DNA of 64,000 nt from Talpa occidentalis (GCF_014898055.3 NW_023601543.1:13601314-13665313); one strand, 5' to 3'. Counted from the stretch's first letter, positions 1 through 12,328 are shown. The notes: a model not told the origin generated them from the sequence alone. A program made the numbers and translations.

Positions 1-1702
1 GTCTGCCATCTGAAATAAACCTGTCAGTGTTCAGAGTTGAATTTCTGGGGCCTAGCCGCTCCAGACAATGTATTCAGCAAATTCTGGGAAAATTTTGATG
101 ATTCTGGAGTGGAAGTGCTATGCCATTTGAGAGACACTAGAGGTTACTTTGGGCATACAGGATGGACACATCATTCCACCTGGAGCTAGGATGTCGAGTC
201 ACATTCAGTGGAGAATCTCTGCTCCAGTTCCTCTAGGACACCACCTTGTTTTTGCTGGCACATACTATATACACACATGCATGTAAACACACACAAGCAA
301 ACACATATACGGACACCAGAAAAGCCAGAAAGGTTCCTTTTATAATGAACTACAACACTTTGTTTACCAGCATTCATGAATGCTTAAAATTCAACATTAT
401 GCTTGGGTGCTTTGCACTGCACACTGGCAGGAGACACAATGAAATAATCTGTACTGTAAAAGAATTAAGCAGCATTAACCTAGGTCTGATGAGCTTCAAG
501 GGAAGGGAAATACAGGGGTTGGGGGAAGAGTGGCACAACTCTCCTAGGCCTAGCGTGGAGCCATTCCCTGCCACAGCTTACCTGGCTTTGCCCCTGAGAG
601 GAACCTTAGGGGCTATTATTTGGTTGTCGCTTACAGAAGTGTATTAAAATGCCTAGGTTCATTTTCATTTCATATTTCATATACATTCATTTAGCTGTTT
701 ATAAAAGGTAAGATGATGGGGTGCTGCTGTCAAAAATATCTTTGTCTCCAGGTAAACAGGTCTACCTGTTTTAACTGAACATGAATCCTTAATTTGTTGC
801 TTTAAACTCTGCTCCTTCTATCTTCAACCTTTTAAAAGTTTCCATCATGTGGCTTTTTCTCTAGGAGAGCAGCCTTGTGAGATGTTTCAGGGTGAGATGA
901 GGTCTTAGCCAGTACTTGAGAGACCACTCTTTTTCCCTCTTCTCACAACCACATTTTTGTCCATTTCTAGGAAATTACAAGTGGTTCCTTAGCACAACGA
1001 AGAAACTATGAGCAGGGAGAAGTGAATATTCTCGAATGTCTGACTGATTGAGAATATCGTCAAGAGCACCTAACAAGAGCTTAATCAAAGATCTTATTAA
1101 TTTAGAGACATGGGACTAATAAAGAAGGGAGGCTTTGGATAATACTTGACATTTGGTCTACTTACACGCGCAAACTATTTTGTGCCTCTGACTCAGGTTA
1201 TCACTTAAAGTTCAACCTTAGTTCTGCAAAAATGATCCTTTTGAACAACAACCCATAGATTGCTACGGAAAGAAGCACAACATGTTATTTATGTCAAAGG
1301 CACCATATGGACTTACTCAGAAAAAGACATTAAACTCCTTTGATTATGTCTGTATATGTATAATCCAAGGAGAGCTAGTATATAACAGTAATTCTGTCAT
1401 TTTTGTCATTTACTGGAGGTGTAATTAGAGGCACCACCACATACCAGGGTTTGTTGGAAAGGCAGTATCTGTAGGTGGACATCTGATTGACACATGTCAT
1501 TTCAGAGAGAGCTGCCCATGATGCAGTTAGAGATGCGTTGGCTGCCAAGATTTTGCTTCGTGGGGAGCTTCTTAAGTGACTGGATTTGAAGAGCTTCTTC
1601 TAGCTAGAAAGTTTTTAGGTAGTTGTATGAGGCATGAATGGGATCATATGAGACTATAACATTCACATATGATATGTAGACGGATATGTTTTTTGTACAT
1701 AT
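1..1702. other. Unassigned intergenic DNA
   Basis: I recognise no gene or repeat family here. A CA-rich, weakly repetitive patch lies at about 258-320. Open frames in this stretch are short and show no domain, signal peptide or compositional bias typical of coding sequence. Diverged ancient repeats could be hidden in it. Confidence 0.5.
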
Positions 1703-1714
1703 ACTATGGCAACT

Positions 1715-2486
1715 ATTTTTTTTCACTTTTTGTTTTGTTGAGTAATTTTATCTTTTTTGTGATACCAACTAAATTTTTATTTGAGATATTACTTTTTTTT
1801 TCAAATTTTCTTACACTGTTGTTTATTTTTGGACAAGAGCTGATTTCTCCTCCTGTGTGTAGTCCCCATAAGTCTCCCATCACCACGTCACCTGTGAACC
1901 CCCACTATAGTACCTTGTGCTCTTTGGCCTCCTATTTTGCGCCATCTCCCTCCCCCCCACCCTGCTGTATCCTTCAGATCTTTCATTTACCTATAAGATT
2001 GTCTGTCTTCTTTTTTTTTTTGACTTTTTGTTCAGATTCCCTATATTCCTCCTACAAGTGAAACCATCCATTATTTTTCTTTCTCTTCCTGACTTATTTT
2101 ACTGAGCATAATCCATTCTAGTGACATCAATGTTGCTGTGAATGGTATATATTTTTCTATTGCTGTATAGTATTCCATTGTGTATACATACACCACATCT
2201 TCTTGATCAGTCATCGTATTTCGGCATTTGGGTTGTTTCCATGCCTTAGCCATTGTAAGTAGTGCTGCGATAAACATAGGTATCGAGTTTCCTTTCAAAT
2301 TAATGTTTTTGTGTGCTTTGGGTAGATTCCTAGATGTGGAATCACTGGGTCATATGGTAGCTCCATTTTTAGTAGTCTGAAGAACCTCCATATAGCTTTC
2401 CATAGTGGCTGGACCAGTTTGCATTCCCACCAGCAGTGTAGGAGAGTTCCTTTTTCTCCACATCCTTACCAGCATTTGTTGTTGCA
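1715..2486 (-). mobile_element. 5'-truncated LINE-1, 3' end, with TSD and extra 3' sequence
   Basis: On the minus strand this reads as the last part of L1 ORF2 (frames covering roughly 2071-2298 and 2369-2560 carry the C-terminal 'HIYTMEYYTAIEK'-like and '[14 protein letters not shown]'-like blocks) followed by the C/T-rich 3' UTR. It is flanked by a near-perfect 12-bp direct repeat, actatggcaact at 1703-1714 and actatggcagct at 2487-2498, which I take as the target-site duplication. About 70 bp (roughly 1725-1790) separate the apparent 3'-UTR A-run from a second A-run next to the TSD. The coding part is broken and inactive. Confidence 0.85.
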
Positions 2487-2498
2487 CTATGGCAGCTC

Positions 2499-2860
2499 TT
2501 AAAAGTATCATCTGAAAAGCTATCTTTGTGGTTGTGGTTTATTCTGTTGGCCAAATACAACTTGATTTGAGTGACAGTCTGCCATTGGTGTCAGTTGGCT
2601 CCATGGTGGGACTAGAAGCAGCGAGGGTCCTCCATTCCATGTGACCTGAAGCACAGAGGGTGCTTAAAGCGATGATGTCTTTGGCACTATTTGGGGGGAT
2701 TACTATACAATATGGCGTGGTCTGACTTCAGTGCAAAGAAAGCAGGAACAGCCTGTGAACTATGAAGCTAATGCTCAAGGGGGCAGCAGAATCTGGCAAA
2801 AGAAGTACATGCACAAATAACAACAAAGACATCAATAATAACAAAGATGGTGGAAACAGA
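2499..2860. other. Unassigned DNA
   Basis: No gene seen. The stretch at 2580-2680 has the look of an old interspersed repeat, but I cannot name it. Confidence 0.4.
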
Positions 2861-2861
2861 A

Positions 2862-3090
2862 CTAGGCACCACGTTAAGAACATTTGAATGTTCTACCTTC
2901 TATACATGCTTTCAGTATTTCATTAAACTCACAGTAGTCCTGGAAAATAGATATGATTCTCTTTATACAGAGGAAGAAAATGAGGCTTAGTGTGGTTAGT
3001 TATCTATGCTAAGTTATGCAGATAGTAAGTGCTGGAGATGGGTTTAGAACTCAGGACTGCCTGCTTCAAAATCCATCCCTTTAGACTGAG
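2862..3090 (-). mobile_element. MIR SINE
   Basis: The conserved MIR core is visible in reverse orientation: 'gaggaagaaaatgaggctta' near 2970, a short degenerate 'gttagttatctatgctaag' section, then 'gggtttagaactcaggactg' near 3040. This order matches the reverse complement of MIR, which is shared by all mammals. Heavily diverged and inert. Confidence 0.8.
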
Positions 3091-3104
3091 CAGGCTTCAA
3101 GAAT

Positions 3105-3830
3105 ACCCTTTCATCACCTCACACCTGTTAGAATGACTATTATCAAAAATATAGGAAAGGTCAAGTGTTGGTAAAGATGTGGAGAAAAAGGAATCTTTAT
3201 ACACTGATTGAAATGTAAATTAGTGCAGTCATTCTAGAAAATTATGGAGTTTCCTCAAAAAATTAAATCTAGAACTACCAAATGATCCAGCAGTCCCACT
3301 CTGGGTATTTATTGGAAGAAAATGCAAATACTTACATGAAAATGTATCTGCAATCTGGTGTTCACTACAGCATTGTTTGCAATAACTAAGTTATGGAGAC
3401 AACCTAAGTGTTCATCAGTGGGTGAATGGATAATGAAAACGGCGCATAAACACACACACACAATGTAATATTATTCATCCACAAAAAAGAATGAAACCTT
3501 GCCATTTACAACAACATGAATGAAACTTGAGGGCATTATGCTAAGTGAAATGAGATCATACCTCAAAATACTGCATGATCTAACCGAGTGGAATCTAAAA
3601 CAACATAAACAAGACCCAACTGAGCTCATAGGTAACAGTGAACAAGTTGGTGGTTGCCAGAGGTGAGGGGTGTAGGTGCCAGGTGAATGGGTGAAGGGAG
3701 TCAAAAGGTGCGAACTTCCAGTTATAAAATAAATAAGTGCTGGGAGGTCATGTCCAGCATGGTGACTGTAGTTGATAATACTGTATTGCATATTTGAAAT
3801 TTGCTCAGAAATTTAGACTTAAAAGTTCTC
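3105..3830 (+). mobile_element. Old LINE-1 3' end
   Basis: Plus-strand L1 noncoding or degenerate ORF2 3' region. It begins at the 'cacacctgttagaatgacta' block, passes through the 'aatattattcatccacaaaa' block near 3467 and the '...gaaatgagatcata' block near 3548, and ends in a 3' UTR with the 'gttgataatactgtattgca' block near 3771. It carries many substitutions and a small CA expansion at 3450-3463. It is an older L1M-like copy than the TSD-flanked elements elsewhere in the window. Confidence 0.8.
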
Positions 3831-5073
3831 ATCCCTGTCATAACTCTACCCAAATTCAACTTTTTCCCTACATATAGACCTTATTTGGCTTATCTTTTCA
3901 TATAACCAGGCTGTTAAGTATTGCTAAGATAAGAGCTCACAACTCTGTGGGTTTATGATTCCACATATTTGTGAATTTCAAGCTCTCTGCTTCTCCATGC
4001 TATCTGGTAAGCCAGTGTTTTCCTAGATGGCTGTCTTCTTCATTGCCTGAAATAGTTCGTTGGAATTTTCACGAACCTGCTCTCATTCTCAGCCATCATT
4101 TCTACCTTCCTGTCAGTATTTGACCTCGCTACTGTTCTAGAAAATAGAAGTTATCCGGTTGGAATTCTTAAATTCCTGTCCCTTTCTCTTACAAATGTGC
4201 ATGTGTTTGATCCATCATTGGCTCCTTTCCTCCTGCTGCAGTGGACGTGGATCCTCAGTTTGCCGAACAAAACCTGTCTCTGCTCTGGATTCCATGTCCT
4301 TCAATTTGCTCTAGAATCAAAATTTTATTTCATTTCATTTTATTTTTAACCCCTCACTCCCCTTTTCTACTGACTTTTCCCTTATCCTGTAAACATGTTC
4401 AAGTTTTCCCCACTGTGCCATCCCTTTTGTATTACTTTTTCCACAGCTCAATTTCAAGAAAAATGCAGCAATCACAAGCTCTAGTTTTCAATAACCAGGA
4501 AAGATCTGTTTGAAAAGAAGTTAGAGATTCAGGACCTAAGATTTGTGGGTGATGGGTTTATGTGTAGGGGAGAAATAAAAAGGAAGTTAAATTGGGATAG
4601 AAAAGGGACTAATGGAAAACAGGAAAAGTGAAAGAAGCAAGAAGCACTGGGATAAAATAGTGGCTATGACGGAACAAGACAATGTGTGGTTGCTACATCA
4701 AAAACCAGAGTAGAAAAGGAGGAAAGAAAAACACAAGAAAATAAATACTACAGGCTCCCTGAAGATGGAGTCCAAGACACAGAAGTAGGAGAAAGAAAAA
4801 ATGGGTAATAGAAATTTAGATTTATTGGAGAGAAATAAAATCTGTTTATGCCTTTCTGTCCTTTCAACTTTAACTCTTTCCTGCATTGGACCAAGGACTT
4901 TTTCTCTGCTCTGAGGAAAAGACTCCAATGCTTTCCTGTCAGAGCTAGAGGGCATGGTTAGCAAATGGCACCTCTTCCTGACTTTTCAGGCTCTTAGTTC
5001 AGTAGTTGTCCTGATTTCCATGCTAATATCTTCCTTTCCCACCCTTCTGCATCCATCCCTTCTCTCTCCTATC
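3831..5073. other. Unassigned intergenic DNA
   Basis: No gene found. A pyrimidine-rich section lies at 4320-4450 and an A/G-rich section at 4500-4800. Open frames of up to 90 codons (for example 4241-4513 on the plus strand) are low-complexity and unsupported. Confidence 0.5.

Positions 5074-5116
<43 letters not shown>
5074..5116 (+). repeat. (CT)n microsatellite
   Basis: An uninterrupted run of about 20 CT units, followed by a degenerate ATCT-type patch to about 5185. Likely length-polymorphic. Confidence 0.95.
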
Positions 5117-5119
<3 letters not shown>

Positions 5120-5279
5120 ATATCATATCTATAGATAAAGATACACAAAATCTCTATCTTATCTATCCACCCATCTATCATCTATTTGCTTTCTACCAAA
5201 GTTTCCTTATGACTACAATCATACAGAGGCTTTTCTAATTCTAAAGAACATTCATCCCTTAACCCCAATAAATTCATGA

Positions 5280-5905
5280 GCTATCTCATTTCTTACTTTC
5301 TCTTTAGCACCAAGCTTCACTGAGGACAGCCAGCAGCTGCTGCCTCTGTTTGCTCACACCATCATCTGGCTTCCGTGCCCTCCAGTCTATGGAAACATCT
5401 TTTGAAAAGATGTTTTTCTGATGACTTCTAACTGTCAGATCTAATGCTTCTTAGAACAGTGCTGTACCTCTGAAATAGTTGGTACTGGTCACCACCCCCT
5501 TTCTTTAAATTCTTTCTTCACTTGGTTTCAATAATATTTCAGTCTCTGAACTCTTTTCTGACTCCCAATTAATGCTCATTCTTTCCAACTTGTTTATCCT
5601 CTTTTTAGCCTATATGTGTATATCCACGTATTTGATGAATAGTTTGATTTGGAAGCTTTCAATCACTTCTGTACAGTAATAAATACCCAAACTTGAACCC
5701 ATTTCTCTTTCACCAAAGCCAGCAAGTTCCCTTCTTCCTTTCCTTTATAAAGATCTTTGCTCTCAACTTAGTCACCCAAATCAAGCAGTTGGATTTATCT
5801 TTGACCCATTCATTTGCTGCCTCAGTAGAGATTTGAGAGTCTACAATGTTAGTCTTGTTTTGAAAACTTCCAGTGGCTTACTCTATTACTCCTTTATTTT
5901 TCCTG
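5280..5905 (+). mobile_element. Degenerate L2 LINE
   Basis: Several landmarks of the L2 3' half appear in the expected plus-strand order: 'ccctccagtctatggaaaca' near 5380, 'gatgacttctaactgtcaga' near 5420, 'ttctttcttcacttggtttc' near 5510, and 'aacttccagtggcttactc' near 5866. Diverged, with internal deletions. Assignment is by remembered pattern only. Confidence 0.55.
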
Positions 5906-5954
5906 GCTGGTTGTAATGGATTTTAGTTGCAAGAGTAGTACAAAGGCTCAGTTC

Positions 5955-6200
5955 TACAGATTTCTGGAGTTTGTTATTAGTTTGGCTTTATCTGACCCTT
6001 TGTTTTATTTCTCTATACCTACAAGAGAAGAAGGGCAGGGATGGGGTGAGAAGAAAGTGGGGAGGGAGAACAAGGGACTATGGTGGAGAATTATAGGGGT
6101 TTTGTTGGTGGGTATGGTGTGGCAACAACACCTGAAAAGGGAGATCCTTTATCTAAAACACAAACAATGCTGGAAACCAATAGTGCCTCAATAAATTAGA
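5955..6200 (+). mobile_element. LINE-1 3'-UTR fragment with 5' inversion
   Basis: Bases 6013-6200 read as plus-strand L1 3' UTR, with the 'gttggtgggtatggtgtggc' block near 6105 and the terminal 'agtgcctcaataaatta' near 6181. Bases 5955-6012 are the immediately upstream part of the same 3' UTR but in reverse orientation, as their complement reads 'aataaaacaaagggtcagat'. This arrangement is typical of twin-primed L1 integration. Confidence 0.7.
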
Positions 6201-6289
6201 GAAGATTACAAAGGCTTTCCATATATCTTTAACTCAGATTCCCCAAATATTAATATTCCCATGTTTGTTTTGCTTTTCCCCCCTCTAAT

Positions 6290-6595
6290 AGACATTTTTT
6301 TTCTTTACTGAGGTGATACTGGCTTAAAACAGTGCATACGATTTACAGGAACTGGTTCACAGCTCCTCAGATGTATGTCACTTCACCATCCCCACCATTA
6401 TTAAAACACCCAGAGTCCTTTGCACGAGACCACTGGGCCTCCTCTCTCCCATCATGCTTCCCCTTCTTGTAGCTTCAATTCTGAAGTCAAATTTCTAGTG
6501 TTAGCTTAGGTTTAGTTTTATCAGTTCCTTTTTACTTCTCTATAATCCACATATTTTTCACATATGAATGAAATCATCCAATGGATTAGTCTTTA
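6290..6595 (-). mobile_element. LINE-1 3'-UTR fragment
   Basis: Antisense L1 3' UTR. It shows the T-rich start at 6295, the 'cacttcaccatccccaccat' section near 6380, 'tctagtgttagcttaggttt' near 6494 and 'catatgaatgaaatcatcca' near 6561. These match the same blocks at 15.8-16.0 kb and 52.3-52.5 kb. Confidence 0.75.
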
Positions 6596-8084
6596 CTATA
6601 GAATTAGATATAAATTTCTTAGATTAACAGCATGCATTAATAACATACCCCCATCCTACCTTTCTTAATTTACAACACTTGCAATCCATCTTTAAGCCAG
6701 AAGGAACTAGCCGTACTGGATACATTCCCTATGACATGTACATAGATATGCATGCCTTTATTCTGCCACTTGGAATATGATCATATCCCACACCACATTT
6801 TACTTATTAAAATCTTATCTATGTTTCCTAACTTAGCTCGGATTCTTCCGTCTTAAAGAGATAGCCCACATTTCTTCTTAACCACAAATATTTTTTTCTG
6901 TTTTTTTTTTATATCTGTAATATGTTATTGCTTGCTTTAGTACTTCTCCATTATTCATATGATGTGACTCTTGGTGAGTTTCTGGCTATTGAGAAGGAGG
7001 GAGAGACTAAAACAGAGAGGAGGATTTTGGTAAAATATCATTGTGCAAGTGATTGCAAGATAGGAGGTGTGAATTGGGAGACACAATCATGATGCCAATT
7101 AGGTAGGAGACAAGCTTGGATTTGTAAATTAAGGATGTGTGGTGCATTTTCTTCTGTCTTCATAAAGTAGAGTGGTTTTGGAGTAGAGGGACATTTCAGT
7201 TGCATCTCAGAAAAGGGTATAGGGCCAGAGATAATTGGAAATTGACCAATGAAGCTGAATACTTATAAAATTGTGTGCAAAAATGTAGACTTGAAAGATT
7301 ATTTGGAAACGTATGCTAACACTTTGCAATATGCTTACATAAAAGGGAAGTGATCCAGTAGGGTTGACAGGATTTATATGCAAGAGAAAGTAGAGGTCCG
7401 ACACATATAATGAAAGATAGCACTTTTTCTGATCATGCAATGGTAATAGCTGAAATTAATTTCTTAAAAGCTTGGAAATTTGGCAGAGGTAAATGGAGGA
7501 TGAGCAAATTCATATAAGTAAGAGAAGACATAGAAAATGATGAGGAATGGTCACAGGGAGAGAAGCCCAGCTTTCATTTTAAGCTGTCAGGGAGAATTGT
7601 TACAGATGAAAAAATAATTTGAAGAAAGCTCTCAAGGAACGAGATGGAGCCAAATGCTTTGAAGAGAAAAAATTGATATTTTCAATTTGAGAACAAACTA
7701 ATGGAGAACACAGAAAAAGAATATAAAAATTAGAACAGAAGTAGAGAAAATCAAAGAGCAAATGACAAATGTCTGCAATAGATGGAGAGAGTTTGAGTAA
7801 TAGTGGGAAGAAACAAAAGCAAGCCAGGCTCCTGACCTATGCTCATGGGTAGGAGGGCATTGCCATATTGTTGAGAGATTATAGATACATGGGTTAAGGT
7901 TACGTTAAGTCAGTTCTTTATGGAGTTGTAATGGAGGCAGTGATACAGGGAAATACTGAGGTATGCAAAGCAAGTACAACGTTGAGTGACTCAGCAACAG
8001 ACTTCACTGCTCAAATTGAGTGAGTATCATGAACAAGATGTTGAGTGAAAATCAGAATCTGTGGTCCTTGTGGATGTAGCAGTT
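6596..8084. other. Unassigned intergenic DNA
   Basis: No gene recognised. The segment 7000-7850 is A/G-rich. The minus-strand frame 7207-7440 is hydrophobic and low in complexity, and I do not regard it as coding. Confidence 0.5.
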
Positions 8085-8190
8085 GAAAATCTACCAACTT
8101 TGGAGTCAGGTGGGTTTTAGTCCCACTTCTACCACTTACCAGCTGTGCAAACTTGGGTTAAACTTTTCAGATCCCAGGTTCTTGGGAACC
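8085..8190 (+). mobile_element. MIR fragment
   Basis: Plus-strand MIR core: 'tttggagtcaggtgggtttt' near 8098 followed by 'ccacttctaccacttaccag' near 8124 and 'ctgtgcaaacttgggttaaa' near 8143. Only the tRNA-related and core part is present. Confidence 0.75.
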
Positions 8191-8265
8191 TCATAAAGTG
8201 CAAATATCTTGAACAAAATTTAGATATTATTATTTTTGTAAACATTTATTTGAGAATCTCTTCCC

Positions 8266-8650
8266 CCATAGATTTATTAAGATTATAATTGATATAGGGG
8301 CCTCCGTGGTGGCCTAGGGGTTAAGTTTCAGTGCTATCACCATTACAGCCTGAATTCAACCTCTGGCCAGGGAGCTGACCCACATGTGGCGCAGCAGACC
8401 TCTCCAGTGTCACTCTCTGCTCCCCTCAGCAGTGTATTTCAGTAGACCCACCTGTTCTGTTCCCCCCTCTGTCTCTGGTGAATCCTCTCACCCCTACCCC
8501 CACATCTCTGGCCTACACCCCAGTTTTACACAAATATAAATAAAATGTTAAAAAAATTCTAAAAAATAGATATAACTGACATATAACATTGTATAAGTTT
8601 AAGTTATATTTAAGGATGAAATGGTGATTTTGTATATGTATGTGTTCTCA
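8266..8650 (-). mobile_element. LINE-1 3'-UTR fragment interrupted by a SINE
   Basis: The sequence either side of the SINE at 8297-8566 fits the antisense L1 3'-UTR block 'tttattgagatataattgac ... ataacattgtataagtttaa'. The right part runs from about 8567 to 8650. A similar block occurs at 21865-22170. Confidence 0.6.
8297..8566 (+). mobile_element. tRNA-derived SINE, copy 1
   Basis: Starts with a tRNA-like head 'ggggcctccgtggtggccta', continues through the family body ('cagacctctccagtgtcact', 'cagcagtgtatttcagtaga', 'gtctctggtgaatcctctca') and ends in an A-rich tail. A diverged 15-16 bp direct repeat (gattataattgatata / gatataactgacata) flanks it. This is one of the most diverged copies in the window. 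Confidence 0.85.
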
Positions 8651-9219
8651 AGTGATTTTATTTGTGAGTTTGTATGGTATAGGGGATAAAAAGGAAATGA
8701 CCAATAGGGTAAAACAAGGACAGTTGATGATATTTTAGCAAAGAAAAACTTAAAAAGTGAAAGTCATTGATTTTATTGAATAATATATTTTGAAATCTTA
8801 TTAAGGCTCATGGCGGCAGTATTCCCGTTGCATGAGGTGCAACAGTATGTCTGAAAGAGTGACAGGTAATCAGTGAACTTCAGAGATCATGTAACATGCC
8901 AGGGGATATTCATTATATTTAAATTAAAACATTTTGTTTAAACAAAATGCAATTTTATATGCTATGCAAAGCTATTCTGTATTAGAGAAAGAACTTCAAT
9001 ATATGAATAAAATACAACATTGTGACTTTGGATCCTGCCTTGTCCACATTTCTATGCTCACTGAGCATTAGGAAAGAAAGGAGTGATGGTCATGGTGAGG
9101 TTACCCCATTCTAAGGACCCTTATTATATATGTGCTAAATAAAGGTCCCACTTCTGAGAAACTACATGCTGAAAAGGACTAAAATTACATATGAAAATGA
9201 AAAAGGAAGGACTATTCTA
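8651..9219. other. Unassigned intergenic DNA
   Basis: Nothing recognised. The segment 8930-8965 contains a short local inverted repeat, 'aaaacattttgttta aacaaaatg'. Confidence 0.45.
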
Positions 9220-9412
9220 ATGACCCAAGTCTCTTCTAAATCTCTATTCCAACAGCCTTAGTTCCAGTCCACATCAGGTCTCAGTTTATTAACAGCCTCC
9301 TAATGGTCCTATGTCTAATCAAATACCTCTGCAATCAATTTTATGCATTTGTTGCAAAGCGACCCTTTAAAAACATGATTCTGAACATGTTGCTGGTTTC
9401 TCACTACCAAAG
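9220..9412 (+). mobile_element. L2 LINE fragment
   Basis: Contains 'ttattaacagcctcctaatg' near 9287 and, further on, a degenerate form of the L2 segment that follows it ('gcaaagcgaccctttaaaaa' near 9354, then 'gttgctggtttctcactacc'). Diverged. Confidence 0.6.
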
Positions 9413-9534
9413 TAAGCTCAGCAAACATTTCTTCTATAAAAAACCAGAGTGTAAATATTTTAGGTTTTGCAGGTCACAGGCAATATTTGTGAAATTTTCT
9501 TTTAAAATTGTTTTGTTTTGTTTTTAAATCTTGC

Positions 9535-9985
9535 TCTTTGTGACAACATGGAGGAGGTTATGCTAAGCAAAATAATTCAGAAGGCGATAGACGAATAGAA
9601 GATGATTTTACTCATGTAGAATACAGAGAAACAAAAGAAGGGAGGAGAGAAAATGAAACCAAAAAAATGCCTAGTAATCTGACTGCAGAATTGAGGAAAC
9701 CAGAAGGGTAGGGCAGAGGGTGGGAAGCAAAGTAGGGAGTAATCCCCAGGGAGTATGGTAGAGAGCGTGGGTTCCTTGGTGGGTGTTGTGTGGTAACATA
9801 CATCTGAAGAGGTGTGAACCTTTATCCCTCAATCCTTTACTAGGTTGTAAAGCAATGTTAGTTACCTCAATAAAAAATAATAAAATATAAAAAAGTAATA
9901 ATAAAGTAAATAAATAATAATAAATAAGTAATAGGTAATAATAAAATATAAAAAAGTAAACATAACAACAAATAAGGCATTTTCT
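9535..9985 (+). mobile_element. LINE-1 3' end with long AT-rich tail
   Basis: Plus-strand end of L1. The decayed ORF2 C-terminus lies near 9545-9640, and the 3' UTR ('aatctgactgcagaattgag' near 9675, 'gttccttggtgggtgttgtg' near 9770) ends at 'gttacctcaataaaaaataa' near 9861. An expanded, degenerate (AATAAAT)-like tail runs to about 9985. Confidence 0.8.
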
Positions 9986-11267
9986 TATTTTGCTGAATAA
10001 AGGTTGAAGGAAATTTTGGAAAAAAAAATGAAAGACCCTTTTCTTAGCTCATGTGTTGTACCAGCCAAAAACTACACTTGACCCAAAGAATAACTAGTGC
10101 AGTTTCCATAATATAATGTAGCAGTGTCCCCATAATCTGGCATAATGCTTTTTCTCATCTATGTTGCCAGAACAGTCCACACCCACTCTGCTACAGATAG
10201 GTTGAATTGGTGGCTGTATCTGGAAGTACACCAAGCTGGGGTTTGTACCTCTACTTGTTTACATCATGTCCACTAAAATTGTCTTCCCTTAGCCAACTGG
10301 CAAAGTCCTCCTCTGAAGACTCTATGAAAAGTGTCATATCTGCCTCAAATATGTTCTAGCTGTGCAGCTAGAAATGGTCTCAGGAACTTGTACAAATATG
10401 GACTATATTTGTCACAATTCACAGTTTCTTCACTCCTCAGCTTCAACAGGAGTCTCTCAAAGGTAGAAAATAAATTACTTGGATTTGCAGCCCTAACATA
10501 CGGTGGCTACTTAGTAAATGTTTGGAAAGGAATGGCGGCAGGCACAGTGTTAGCAAGTCATTCAGCCCCAGCAATGACACAAGGAGAAATGAGGAGGGAA
10601 CGCGTGTGCCTCTGAATTGTGCACGATCCATACACAGAAGAAATTATTACTTTCGTAGTCCAGAGAAGGTCTCTGAGCTCCAGGCTTCCATCTTGTAGTG
10701 ACGACTTGCTCATACACCTATCAGGGCACGAGAGTAGTTGCACAGATCCTCATGGAAAATTCCTGTTTGAAGCATGAATGCCATCGAATAGTGCCTGCGT
10801 TTGTAGAATCTAAATGGGGACTCAAAACCTATCTTCCAATAAACATACTTTTAAAAATGCTCCTAGGGCCTTTAGTATTATTAGCGATAGAATGATGACC
10901 GAAATACGTTTTGGTGAACTGCCTTTGGAATGTAGTTTCCCTAGCTCTCAGTAGGGAAAACGTGCCCTGAGTTCCAAGCAGATGACTTATGAGTTAACTT
11001 TTGGACATAACTCATTCCTAAGTTTGGGGCTGTCTACTTAAAATATATCAAGCATAGGTCAGAGGAACTGGAATAGGAGTCAACCAGATTAAGAGTAAAG
11101 CCATAAAAGTGAGAGCCAAAGGGAAATATGATATTACTGTGTTTCTAAAATTAGAGAATGGGCTGGTGAGGCTCCTCGTTGTACACACTGGAGAGGATGA
11201 TGCATAAAGGAAATAGACTTTAGAAAACAAAGTACAGGAGTATTTGGAAGCTTTTATAAAATAGCAA
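9986..11267. other. Unassigned intergenic DNA
   Basis: No gene recognised. The plus-strand open frame at 10331-10615 (about 94 codons) and the overlapping minus-strand frames show no recognisable domain. Overlapping open frames on both strands argue for chance. Confidence 0.5.
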
Positions 11268-11510
11268 TAATATCTACCATTTGTTTAATGCTTACTAGCT
11301 GCCAGGAACTGCTCTAAGAACTTTATATAGATTATCAATTTAATCTTTCCAACAGCACAACAAGAAGGGTACTATTATTATCTTTATTTTATCGATGGGG
11401 AAATTGATGCACAGAGCAGTTAAATAATTTGCCAAAGATGCCATAGCTAATAAGTAGTGGAGCTTGAATTTGAACCTAGATTTTCTAACTCCATTGCCCA
11501 TAACCCAAAT
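11268..11510 (-). mobile_element. MIR SINE
   Basis: Well preserved reverse MIR: 'aatgcttactagctgccagg' near 11288, 'aatttaatctttccaacagc' near 11337, 'tcgatggggaaattgatgca' near 11391, 'gagcttgaatttgaacctag' near 11460. Nearly the whole element is present. Confidence 0.85.
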
Positions 11511-12309
11511 AACTTATATTATATACCTGAAACCATCAACAAATTGCAGCACAGAATTGATGGTGCCTTTTACCTGGCACTCTTACTACCTAGGAAAAGT
11601 GATTCTGAAGAAAATCTGTGATTAAGGAGGGTCAAGCTGGATCAATGGAGAATTATCAGTTTCTAATGATTTTACTTCTTTTTACAGAAAATCATAACAA
11701 CAAGGGAGTAAGCTTCACACTCTTATTTGCCATGGTAGTGACTTATGGGAAAGATAATCTATATGATCAAGCTTCAGAATGTGAACAAAAAGGTCAAGGA
11801 TAGAAAATAATATTTCCAGGAAGCCATCTACCTGTGGGAGGAAAGGAAATTTTAGAAGCAAACATATCTACCTTCTGAATGTGCTATGGCAGAATTCTGA
11901 AGTGAGTTAAAGTGAAGATGAGAAAAAAAATTAGCAAGTCCCCATAATACCAAGTGTACAATAAATATTGACTGTTAACAATAGAAAGTGTATGTGGCAC
12001 CTTATTAAATGAGGAAAAAGGAGGAAAATAATCACATTCTTCGTCATGAAGACTCTTGGGTAGTGCAGCGACGCTAACGCTCATGAATGTGTATGAGAAG
12101 TGGGAGTAGAAATGGCCAGAGGGTCGCTAAAGCACAGCATGGAAGAGAAGGCAGAGAAATGGGAGAAGGCAAAAGAATCACAATTTCCATTTAGACATTT
12201 TTATAAGAAATTGATATGATGGAAATTTAATATTTGTAGAAACAATGTTGGTTGAGAAGTATTTATTAATATGTATTATATGTAAACTACTTTAAGAAAT
12301 TCCAAGTAG
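11511..12309. other. Unassigned intergenic DNA
   Basis: No recognisable gene or repeat. The open frames at 11618-11803 (+) and 11884-12084 (-) are unsupported. Confidence 0.5.
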
Positions 12310-12328
12310 AAACCATAATAATTTTTTT

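Noticed and set aside
5074..5116. CT tract as a promoter or splice pyrimidine tract
   Set aside because: Plain microsatellite with no adjacent exon-like sequence.
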